The notes: generated from the letters alone by a model not told the origin. DNA of 9,176 bases from Pseudomonadota bacterium (GCA_021845835.1 JAJZVE010000143.1:1-9176), one strand, 5' to 3'. Positions 1 to 6,282 are shown, counted from the first letter of the stretch. Program-made: numbers and translations.

Positions 1-1070
1 CTCAGCCCCTGACCCTTGTAGCCGGCGACCAGGAAGTCCTTCGAGCGCAGGTATTTGCGCATCGGTATCGCGGCGGTGATTCCGGCGCGCATGACGGCAT
101 TGCCGATGATCCGCACCGCCAGCCACCCGCCGTAATCGCGCTCGGTCATGTTCCGGTGCGCAAACAGGTTGAACCGCTGCTGCATCTGCAGGGCGGCATA
201 GGACTGGTAGGCGGGCGTCCAGGCGGTCGCGACCAGCCCCTGTGTGCCGACCACCGGCCGGGCTGCGAAGGTGTTGTAGGGCAGATAGTCGCCGAACAAA
301 TCCGTCTCGTCGGCCACGAAGATCACGTCGTAATCGGCGTTGACCTCCGTCGCGAGCGGCATCTGGGTCTGGATCTGCTGATAACCGGTGTCACTGCGGC
401 GCGACCCGGGGTTGTAGTTATAGAGCTTGTCCGCGGCGACATGCGCTCCGTAACGCATCGCCGAGCGGCGGATATCCGCCGCGTAAACCGCATCCCCGGG
501 CGTCGGCCCCTGGATGATGAACCAGCGGGTCCAGCGCTTGAGCACCAGGTACTGCGCCAGCGCATCGGTCCGCATCGCCTGGCTCGGCAGCAGATGGAAG
601 GTGTTCGCCCGGCAGTCCTGCTGGCGCAGACTGTCGTCGATGGTGCGCATGTCCAGGATCACGGCGTTTCGTGCCGCGGGCAGATTGGCCACCGTCATCA
701 GATCGGCCGCCTTCAGGTCGGCGATGATGACCGTCGGCCCATGCGCAAGCAGCTGCTGCGCCGCGGCGACGAGGTTGCCGCCGTCCGGCACGGTCACGAC
801 GTTCAGCATGAAATGCCAGCCGATGAACTTTCCGGCGGTATTGAGCTCGTACGTCGCCTCCTCGGAACCGGCCAGGCCGAGGTTCGAGGGGTGGGTCTCG
901 AGCAATGAGGGCAGGATCTCGGGATTGAAGTGGTACTCCTTGCGCAGGAAATTGATCGAGAACGTCCTCACGCCCGCGGCCCCGGCCGGCGCGCCAGTCC
1001 CGATCAGCAGGCTCGCGCCGACCACCAGGGTCAGCGCGAGCCGTCCGATTTGCCGCAGGATGCGTGGCAC
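1..1070 (-). CDS. PQQ-alcohol-dehydrogenase-associated ABC-type substrate-binding protein (partial, C-terminus off window)
   Basis: The reading frame stays open from a GTG at 1070 to the window edge (356 codons visible). It begins with a Sec signal peptide: basic RQIGR, a hydrophobic stretch at residues 11-26, and an AGA-type cleavage site near 30. The mature part resembles branched-chain-amino-acid-type periplasmic binding proteins, specifically the family annotated as 'ABC transporter, substrate binding protein, PQQ-dependent alcohol dehydrogenase system'. Supporting motifs are QDCRAN (151-156), LAQYLVLKRWTRWF (171-184), DYDVIFVADE (247-256), DYLPYNT (261-267), GTQGLV (275-280) and a final AGYKGQGL. 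Roughly 50 C-terminal residues should lie outside. No ATG is available; GTG 1070 lies 13 nt after the upstream cytochrome stop, with only a weak ribosome-binding site, which suggests translational coupling. The ligand is unknown. It probably serves the same alcohol-oxidation system rather than amino-acid uptake. No permease or ATPase is visible. Confidence 0.83.
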   Translation of the reverse strand, partial: MPRILRQIGRLALTLVVGASLLIGTGAPAGAAGVRTFSINFLRKEYHFNPEILPSLLETHPSNLGLAGSEEATYELNTAGKFIGWHFMLNVVTVPDGGNLVAAAQQLLAHGPTVIIADLKAADLMTVANLPAARNAVILDMRTIDDSLRQQDCRANTFHLLPSQAMRTDALAQYLVLKRWTRWFIIQGPTPGDAVYAADIRRSAMRYGAHVAADKLYNYNPGSRRSDTGYQQIQTQMPLATEVNADYDVIFVADETDLFGDYLPYNTFAARPVVGTQGLVATAWTPAYQSYAALQMQQRFNLFAHRNMTERDYGGWLAVRIIGNAVMRAGITAAIPMRKYLRSKDFLVAGYKGQGL

Positions 1071-1083
1071 GTCCGGGCGCCGC

Positions 1084-1602
1084 TCAATGGTACTTGTGGG
1101 CCGGCGGTCCGCTGTACGCCGAGCGGATCCAGGTGATGATCTTCCAGACGTCGCTGGCGTGCTTGATCACCACTCCCATTTCCGGCATCGGCCCGATGAC
1201 GTTCTCCAAGCCCTCGCGCTGGTAGCCGTGCTGCTGCAACTTATCCGATCCATACGAGATGAGGCGGAACAGCGTGTCGTCGCTGCCGCCGTAGATCCAC
1301 ACCCCGTTGATCAGCGGCGGGCACATGCCCCCGCCCCCGCCGCCGCCGTGACAGCCGCTGCAGCCGTAGCTCATGAACAGCTTGTGCCCTTCCTTGGCCA
1401 TTTTGGCATTGCCGTCGTACGGATTGTGCAGCGTTCCCTTCGGCGCCTTGGCGACCAGCTGCAGGGGCGGCGCGTTCAGTTCCGCCGGCGTCTGGACGAA
1501 TGAAGGCGGCGCGGTCCCGGCGCGCGACGGCATGGCGATCCAGCACCCGGCCGCTATCAGCGTGAAAGTCAGAATCGCCAAACCCGCAAAACGTGTCCTC
1601 AT
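1084..1602 (-). CDS. xoxG: XoxG-like periplasmic c-type cytochrome
   Basis: This 172-residue secreted monohaem cytochrome c is the likely electron acceptor of the upstream quinoprotein. A signal peptide covers residues 1-28 (hydrophobic LAILTFTLIAAG, then SRA before the mature start). The haem-binding motif is CSGCH at 81-85, and the probable distal ligand is Met139 or Met142 in GPMPEMG. Aromatic residues and the VWKIITWIRSAYSG helix (152-165) match the C-terminal helix of class I cytochromes. Seven consecutive glycines (86-92) and an extra Cys94 directly follow the haem motif. The start has a GGAG site 6 nt upstream. The gene lies 39 nt after xoxJ and 13 nt before the next gene, so it is in the operon. 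The symbol is given from position in the xox cluster. Sequence alone shows only a class I-type cytochrome, and the family could also be called a generic alcohol-dehydrogenase-associated cytochrome. Confidence 0.85.
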   Translation of the reverse strand: MRTRFAGLAILTFTLIAAGCWIAMPSRAGTAPPSFVQTPAELNAPPLQLVAKAPKGTLHNPYDGNAKMAKEGHKLFMSYGCSGCHGGGGGGGMCPPLINGVWIYGGSDDTLFRLISYGSDKLQQHGYQREGLENVIGPMPEMGVVIKHASDVWKIITWIRSAYSGPPAHKYH

Positions 1603-1641
1603 CGTGTTCTCCAGTTACTGTGTGAATCGTGACGCCGCGGC

Positions 1642-3435
1642 CTACGGATGAGCGAGCAGCTCGAGGGTCCGGGTGGCGCCGAGATTGTCGTTGGCGACGG
1701 CGATGTCGTGCGCGGTCTGGCCGGCCGCCGATTTCATCTGCGCATTCGCGCCCCCCTGGATCAGCAGGCCGATCATCGGGGAATTGTCATGTGCGGCCGC
1801 GATCATCAGGGCGGTGACGCCCTGGGCGTCGGCGGCATTCACATTCGCCTTGTGGGCGAGCAGGGCGCGCGCGATGCTCATCGGACTGTGGATCTGGGTG
1901 AGCCGCAGCCGGCTGTCGGCCGACGGGGGTCGATCGCTGGCGACGATCATGAGCGGCGTCAGGCGGTACTTGCTGGCCGGGGCGTTCACGTCGGCGCCCG
2001 CCTGGATGAGCGCGTAGGCCGAATCGAACTGCTGCTCTTCGATCGCCATGCCGAGCAGCGTGTAGCCGCGCGGCGCTCCCTCGTTGGGATTCGCGCCGTG
2101 CGCGAGGAGGAATTGGATTGCCGGGGCGCGATTGCGCAGCACCGCACCCATGAGCGGCGTCGCACCCCCGCTGTCGCGCCGATTGACCTTCGCTCCGTGC
2201 TCGAGCAGCAGCCGGATCATCGGCACGCAGCCGGCGCGGGCCGCCATCATCAGCGGCGAGTTGCCGAGATTGGTCAGCGCGTTGACGTCGGCGCCCTTGC
2301 CGATCAGGTAGGCCGCCCGGGAGACGTCGTTGGCGATCACCGCGTCGTCGAGCTCCTTGGTGGGACTGGCTCCTGCGGCCAGCCACCGCTCGAGCCGGGC
2401 GCGCGAGATCGTCCAGTGCGTCGGCTTCGCGCCGGTGTCCGAGACCGAGTGCGACACCATGTAGCTGCCGTGGGCCGGCAGGTTGCCCGCGATGAGACAG
2501 TCGGCGCACTGCACCAGCGGCACACCATAGTCATGCAGAATCTTCTCGATGGCCGCCCGGTTCGCCTTCAGGGCGTTGTTGAGCGCATAGCGGAGCACGA
2601 CGTCGCTCGGCTGCACGCCGATGGCGAGGCTGAATTCCATCGGCACCGAGTCATCCATGAGGTTGGTCGGCTGCAGGGTGAGCGGCTCGCCCTTCATGGT
2701 CTTAAGCCAGCCGGCCATCGGGCCCCAGGCGCCGGCGATGTCGAGCTTGCCGTCGGCCACCTCCTGCACCTGGTTCCAGGGCTGATGCGCCGGATTCCAC
2801 TCCGTGTCGCTGTGAACCGGCCACACCTGCACGTGCTGGTACACGTCGTGATCCTGCAGCGCCTGACGCAGCGCCGAGATTTGGAATACACCCAGCCGCA
2901 GGGTCTTCAGGCGCGGGTCATCCAGGCTCTTGATGTCGAGGTGCTCATCGTTGCGCCAGACGAGCACGTAGGTCGTGCGATAGATCGGGATCGTCGGCAG
3001 GATCCCCTTCGCATGCACCGGCATGTCCATCAGCAGATCGCACTCGTCGGCGGTTCCAAATGCCTGGCCGACGAGACCGCCGGTGTAGGCACGCCAGTAA
3101 TACTGGATCCGCGCGCCCATCGATTTGGCGAGCACCTCGAGAATTTTGTTCTGGTAGCCCTGTCGCTTGTGATTGGACAGCGGCATGTTGCCCGGATCGG
3201 CACAGACCCGCAGCACCCGGAAACGCGTGGTGAGAGCGGCTTGCTTCGCCGCATCCTTCTCAGCCCGGTCGAGCTGATTGAAGTCCTTGCCCGCCCACGG
3301 GCCGACCAGTCCCTCGGACTGCCCCGCTGAGCCGGCCGCGGCGGCATCAGCAAACGCAGGTGACATCAGCACGGCCGTGAGCAGCACAGCGGCCACAGGC
3401 AGCACCCAGCGGCCCGATCGCGGCATTAAAGACAT
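1642..3435 (-). CDS. xoxJ: XoxJ/MoxJ-like quinoprotein-associated binding protein fused to C-terminal ankyrin repeats
   Basis: This 597-residue exported protein has two parts. A signal peptide (residues 1-29, ending SPAFA) and a linker precede an extracellular solute-binding domain (about 72-310). That domain has the hallmarks of the quinoprotein-dehydrogenase-associated family: LRVCADPGNMPLSN (75-88), SLDDPRLKTLRLGV (170-183), DIAGAWGPMAGW (232-243), MEFSLAIGV (266-274) and DYGVPLVQ (302-309). XoxJ and MoxJ are thought to help activate or mature XoxF or MxaF in the periplasm. Residues 345-593 then form about six to seven ankyrin repeats (GADVNA, GAKVNRRD, GANPNEG, GADVNAP, KANVNAAD, GGANAQ turns). 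Ordinary XoxJ lacks these. Cysteines 310 and 313 form a CxxC at the domain junction. The ATG at 3435 is preferred over an upstream in-frame ATG at 3513: GGGGA lies 6 nt ahead and the signal peptide then starts properly. It follows xoxF by 136 bp and precedes the cytochrome by 39 bp. Confidence 0.88.
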   Translation of the reverse strand: MSLMPRSGRWVLPVAAVLLTAVLMSPAFADAAAAGSAGQSEGLVGPWAGKDFNQLDRAEKDAAKQAALTTRFRVLRVCADPGNMPLSNHKRQGYQNKILEVLAKSMGARIQYYWRAYTGGLVGQAFGTADECDLLMDMPVHAKGILPTIPIYRTTYVLVWRNDEHLDIKSLDDPRLKTLRLGVFQISALRQALQDHDVYQHVQVWPVHSDTEWNPAHQPWNQVQEVADGKLDIAGAWGPMAGWLKTMKGEPLTLQPTNLMDDSVPMEFSLAIGVQPSDVVLRYALNNALKANRAAIEKILHDYGVPLVQCADCLIAGNLPAHGSYMVSHSVSDTGAKPTHWTISRARLERWLAAGASPTKELDDAVIANDVSRAAYLIGKGADVNALTNLGNSPLMMAARAGCVPMIRLLLEHGAKVNRRDSGGATPLMGAVLRNRAPAIQFLLAHGANPNEGAPRGYTLLGMAIEEQQFDSAYALIQAGADVNAPASKYRLTPLMIVASDRPPSADSRLRLTQIHSPMSIARALLAHKANVNAADAQGVTALMIAAAHDNSPMIGLLIQGGANAQMKSAAGQTAHDIAVANDNLGATRTLELLAHP

Positions 3436-3441
3436 CGCGTG

Positions 3442-3446
3442 TCCCC
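3442..3446 (-). promoter_or_regulatory. Ribosome-binding site deciding the xoxJ start
   Basis: GGGGA sits 6 nt upstream of the ATG at 3435 on the minus strand. The in-frame ATG at 3513 lies inside the hairpin at 3509-3544 and would add 26 mainly Arg/Gly/Pro residues before the signal peptide. The downstream start is therefore chosen. Confidence 0.6.
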
Positions 3447-3508
3447 GTCCTCGTCGACCATCCGGTTCCCGCAGGCCTCCGGCGCGGCGCCGAAGGAGAG
3501 GGAAGTTC

Positions 3509-3544
3509 GGCACCCCGCGGAGGCCACTGCCCCCGCGGGGTGCC
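3509..3544 (-). other. Strong inverted repeat (RNA hairpin) between xoxF and xoxJ
   Basis: Arms 3509-3520 (GGCACCCCGCGG) and 3533-3544 are perfectly complementary over 12 bp, almost entirely GC, with a 12-nt loop. The hairpin begins 27 nt after the xoxF stop. On the minus strand it is not followed by a T-run, so it is a poor intrinsic terminator. An attenuator or an mRNA 3'-end-stabilising structure that keeps xoxF transcript in excess over the downstream genes is more likely. A smaller bulged GGCG/CGCC hairpin follows at about 3477-3500. Confidence 0.6.
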
Positions 3545-3571
3545 CAAGGTCAATCTAGCACAATCGCCTCG

Positions 3572-5479
3572 TCACATTCCCTCGTCGTACGCCTTCGGCA
3601 GACGGAACGTATAGAGCGTGCCGCCCTGCGGAATGAGGTTCAATTTCGTGGCCTTGGCCATGGCCGTCGCGCCGATCGCGCCGTATTTGTCGTTCAGATC
3701 GAGGCCCGCCGTCACCGGCAGCCCGATCCAACCGCCGATACCGGCGAAGATCGACACGTACTGACGCCCATCGACCGCCCAGGTGATCGGGTTGCCGATG
3801 ATGCCCGAGCCGAGCTTGCGCTCCCAGAGGATCTTACCCGTCTTGGCATCGACCGCGCGGAAGTACCCACCGAGATCGCCGTAGAACACGACTCCCCCGT
3901 TGGTGTTCAGCGTGCCGCTCCAGTTCGGATACTTGTCCGGGATATTCCACAGCGTCTTGCCGGTTACGACGTTGAAGGCCTTCAGGCGGCCTGCGACCCC
4001 CGGCTTGTGCTCGTACATGTAGACGTTGGCGAACACGTAGACCAGGCCCTGCTGGATGTCGGTCCGCGGCTGCGGCGTATCCTGCATGCACCAGTTGTTG
4101 GTCGGCACGAAGAATACCTGCGGATCGGCCGGGTTGACCGACGCGGGCTGCTGATCCTTGCCCCCCATGGCCGAGGGACAGGCCTGGGCCATCTGGTTGA
4201 CGAGCAACGGTGAGTGCTCATACACCTTCACCGGACGACCCGTGTGCAGATTGACCTTCTCGGCCCAGTTCACATAGACGAACTTATGGGCCGCGAGCAG
4301 CGTGCCGGTCCGGCGATTCCAGACGTAGGCGAAGCCGTTGCGATCGAACTGGACGAGCGTCCGCTGCATCCGACCGTCGATGGGCATGTTGACCAGGATC
4401 GGCTCGTTGACGCCGTCATAGTCCCACTGATCGAACGGGGTCATCTGCATGGCCCACACGACCTTGCCGGTCTCGACGTTGCGGGCAAACATGGTCATCG
4501 ACCACTTGTTGTCCCACTTGCCGTCGTTGCAGGACTCCTGGGTCTTCGGATGCGCGCCGCAGCGGTATGAGGGGCTCCACAGACCCGGGTTGCCCGTGCC
4601 GTAGTAGACGAGCTTCAGCTGCGGATCGTAGCTGTACCAGGCCCAGGCCGCGCCGCCGCCCCGCTTCCACTCGTCGCCCGGATAGGTCATCCCCAGGTTG
4701 TGCCCGTAGGTCCCGTACTGGGGATTCCACTTGTTGGTCTCCGGCGTAAAGCCGACCTGCGCGTCGGTGCCATTGCTCCAGTACTTCCACAGGAGCTTGC
4801 CGGTCTGCAGATCAAAGGCCTTGATCTCCCCCCGCGCCCCGAACTCGTCACCACCGAACCCGACGATCACCTTGCCGTCGGCGATCAGCGGCGCGTTGGT
4901 CACGGTCTGACCCTTGTCGGGCCAAGCGTGCTTGACTTCCCAGTCGACCTTGCCGGTCTTGGCATCGAGTGCGATGAGGTAGCCGTCGAGGGTATTGAAG
5001 AGGACCTTACCCTCGGCGTAGTTCAGGCCGCGATTAACGGTGTCACAGCAGGCGCGCGGCACGGCCGACAGATCACGGCCGGTCTTCTTGACGTAGTTCC
5101 ACACCTCGACCGGATGATCCGGATGAGAAAGGTTCAGCGCCTGGACAATGTTCGGCCAGCCGCTGACGAAGTACATCATCGGCGTACCATCGACGTTGAC
5201 CACGATCGGTTGGCCTTCCTGGCCGCGCAGCGTGCCGAGCGACTGGGCCCAGGCCATCTCCAGATGCTGCGCATTGTGGGTGTTGATCTGAGAAAGATCA
5301 CTATGCCGATCGAGCGCGAAGTTCTGGCCCATGGCCGGCCAGAGGTTGGGATTCGCGCTGGCTGCCGTGATTTCGGAGTCAGTTCCGGCTCGGGCAACCG
5401 AACCCGCTCCGCAGGCGATTCCCGCCGCCAAGAGGATGACTGTCGGCGCCACAAGTCTGCGCCATTTCGCTAATTTCAT
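3572..5479 (-). CDS. xoxF: XoxF-type lanthanide- and PQQ-dependent methanol/alcohol dehydrogenase
   Basis: This 635-residue periplasmic quinoprotein oxidises primary alcohols to aldehydes and passes electrons to a c-type cytochrome. The signal peptide covers residues 1-31 (VARAG). The eight-bladed propeller is shown by repeated tryptophan-docking motifs such as DAKTGKVDW (172-180), DLQTGKLLW (223-231), NVETGKVVW (334-342) and DAKTGKILW (544-552). Active-site equivalents are the vicinal disulfide C144-C145, E212 (in DEFGARG), W279, N297 (TGNPG), catalytic D353, and R380 (DRNG). D355, two residues after the catalytic Asp (DQWDYDGVN), is the extra acidic ligand diagnostic of lanthanide-binding enzymes; calcium MxaF has Ala there. 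C434 and C464 match the second conserved disulfide. An insertion after N297 carries an additional pair, C307 and C317. The ATG at 5479 (AAAGGGGG site 4 nt upstream) gives a normal signal peptide; an in-frame ATG at 5617 would add 46 unlikely residues. Substrate preference and clade are not settled by eye. Confidence 0.95.
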   Translation of the reverse strand: MKLAKWRRLVAPTVILLAAGIACGAGSVARAGTDSEITAASANPNLWPAMGQNFALDRHSDLSQINTHNAQHLEMAWAQSLGTLRGQEGQPIVVNVDGTPMMYFVSGWPNIVQALNLSHPDHPVEVWNYVKKTGRDLSAVPRACCDTVNRGLNYAEGKVLFNTLDGYLIALDAKTGKVDWEVKHAWPDKGQTVTNAPLIADGKVIVGFGGDEFGARGEIKAFDLQTGKLLWKYWSNGTDAQVGFTPETNKWNPQYGTYGHNLGMTYPGDEWKRGGGAAWAWYSYDPQLKLVYYGTGNPGLWSPSYRCGAHPKTQESCNDGKWDNKWSMTMFARNVETGKVVWAMQMTPFDQWDYDGVNEPILVNMPIDGRMQRTLVQFDRNGFAYVWNRRTGTLLAAHKFVYVNWAEKVNLHTGRPVKVYEHSPLLVNQMAQACPSAMGGKDQQPASVNPADPQVFFVPTNNWCMQDTPQPRTDIQQGLVYVFANVYMYEHKPGVAGRLKAFNVVTGKTLWNIPDKYPNWSGTLNTNGGVVFYGDLGGYFRAVDAKTGKILWERKLGSGIIGNPITWAVDGRQYVSIFAGIGGWIGLPVTAGLDLNDKYGAIGATAMAKATKLNLIPQGGTLYTFRLPKAYDEGM

Positions 5480-5568
5480 AGATCCCCCTTTGATGAGAAT
5501 GTCGAACTCGCTGCCGCGCCGCCGAATACGGTCGCCCAGACGGCCAAGGATCGGAGCTGATCGCCCAT
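5476..5568 (-). CDS. Possible 30-residue leader ORF translationally coupled to xoxF
   Basis: An ATG at 5568 has a near-ideal ribosome-binding site (GGAGG, 5 nt spacing; 5574-5578). It opens a 30-codon frame whose TGA stop (5478-5476) overlaps the xoxF ATG (5479-5477) as ATGA. The xoxF ribosome-binding site lies inside its last codons. The peptide starts MGDQLRSLAVWATVFGG, with a short hydrophobic stretch and a Ser/Thr-rich end. It has no Tyr and no Glu, so it is not PqqA. I do not recognise a family. It may act only through translation, by coupling or leader control of xoxF. It could also be chance, since short frames are common in GC-rich DNA; the ribosome-binding site and the 4-nt overlap are the supporting facts. 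Confidence 0.4.
   Translation of the reverse strand: MGDQLRSLAVWATVFGGAAASSTFSSKGDL
5484..5491 (-). promoter_or_regulatory. xoxF ribosome-binding site
   Basis: AAAGGGGG on the minus strand lies 4 nt before the ATG at 5479 and selects this start over the distant in-frame ATG at 5617. It is embedded in the final codons of the possible leader ORF, so ribosomes translating that ORF would cover it. Confidence 0.65.
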
Positions 5569-6150
5569 TGTTCCCTCCCACATTCTTGGTTGTTCGCAAG
5601 TGCGGTCGATTCCCCACGATCCTCTACCGCATCCGGGGCTGACATGGTTTGCGCTGCATGTCGGGCACGGTTGCATTGCCGGGCGCTATGAATACACCCG
5701 TGGCCATCGCCCTGCAACGCTAACCGTGAACGAACTCGTCGCTTTTTGGCACCGCGCCGCCAGTGTCCTCAGAGTGTGCCAACAATGGAACGCATTCTGT
5801 CCGGACGGGGCCCGCCGCCCGATGCGCCTCGGCCGGCGGCGATTGCCGCGACACGGTCTAACATCTGCCTGCGGCGCCAGTTGTGCCGCTGGGGTGCCCC
5901 GCAACCGGGCCGGACGAACCGGGATGCTTGCGTTGGGATAAGGACATCGGCCGCGGCAGGCCGCTCAATGGGGGCGCTTCGCGCCGGGATCAGACCGCCG
6001 CAAGTTGCGTGGCCATCGGCTGCCTCGGCCGGCCCGCTCGGGCAGGAATCGTGCCGATTGCAAGGCCAAGAACCCTGCCGCACACGCGATGTGGACCCGG
6101 CAAAGGGCGCTGGCGCGGCCTCTGCGCGCGAGGCTCCGATTAGGCAAACA
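5569..6150. other. Long intergenic region upstream of xoxF, no convincing full-size gene
   Basis: Between the leader ORF and the hairpin downstream of gfa I see no frame with recognisable protein motifs or a good ribosome-binding site on either strand. The open frames crossing it are Arg/Pro/Gly-rich, as random GC-rich DNA gives. The xoxF-proximal part should contain the xoxF promoter. The best minus-strand pair, TTGCAG (5712-5717) and TATTCA (5689-5694) with a 17-nt spacer, matches sigma-70 consensus at only 3 of 6 positions in each box. A 6-bp dyad is present at 5641-5662. AT-richer patches occur near 5680-5760. The rest is unexplained. Confidence 0.5.
5641..5662. repeat. Inverted repeat GACATG-N10-CATGTC upstream of xoxF
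   Basis: Perfect 6-bp arms (5641-5646 and 5657-5662) are separated by 10 nt, about one helical turn between them. The repeat lies 162-183 bp upstream of the xoxF start. The geometry suits a dimeric regulator, but no sequence match to a known operator is claimed. Confidence 0.3.
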
Positions 6151-6181
6151 CCGCTCGGGCGCCCTGCAGGCGCCCGAGCGG
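6151..6181 (-). terminator. Probable transcription terminator of the adhC-gfa operon
   Basis: A perfect 13-bp GC-rich stem (CCGCTCGGGCGCC paired with GGCGCCCGAGCGG) has a 5-nt loop, CTGCA. In the minus direction it is followed by TGTTTGCC, a short T-rich tail. It lies 101 bp beyond the gfa stop. The stem is very stable but the T-tract is weak, so it may be an imperfect intrinsic terminator or an RNA 3'-end barrier. It can also fold on the plus-strand transcript, where no T-tract follows. Confidence 0.6.
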
Positions 6182-6237
6182 ACTTCACTGTGCAGCGAAC
6201 GCTGGCGCTTGAGCGCGGCGTCGCCGGCAGGACCGCT

Positions 6238-6265
6238 GCACGGCGTGGCAGTTCAAACGCCGTGC
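6238..6265 (-). other. Hairpin immediately after gfa
   Basis: Nine-bp perfect arms, GCACGGCGT (6238-6246) and ACGCCGTGC (6257-6265), enclose a 10-nt loop. The hairpin starts 17 nt beyond the gfa stop codon. There is no T-run after it on the minus strand. With the hairpin at 6151-6181 it makes a tandem pair, probably for termination or transcript-end protection. Confidence 0.45.
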
Positions 6266-6282
6266 GCGACCCCTCGCCCCCC

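Noticed and set aside
514..1503. Plus-strand open frame opposite the binding protein and cytochrome genes
   Set aside because: Both opposing minus-strand genes have family motifs and signal peptides. This frame has none and spans two genes.
1648..3330. Long plus-strand open frame of 560 codons opposite xoxJ
   Set aside because: It is antisense to a gene with clear XoxJ and ankyrin motifs. Its product is Arg/His/Val-rich with no recognisable domain, typical of the mirror frame in GC-rich genes.
5476..5568. Leader ORF as PqqA, the PQQ precursor peptide
   Set aside because: PqqA needs a conserved Glu and Tyr three residues apart; the peptide has neither.
5480..5617. Upstream in-frame extension of xoxF to an ATG at 5617
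   Set aside because: It would put 46 charged residues before a good signal peptide, while the ATG at 5479 has its own ribosome-binding site.
5689..5717. Minus-strand TTGCAG-N17-TATTCA as the xoxF promoter
   Set aside because: Each box matches consensus at only three of six positions, and the transcript leader would be about 200 nt. Too weak to list as a promoter.
5746..5786. Sigma-54-like TTGGCAC elements upstream of xoxF
   Set aside because: Both TTGGCAC copies, one per strand, lack GC at the required 10-nt distance, so the -24/-12 spacing fails.
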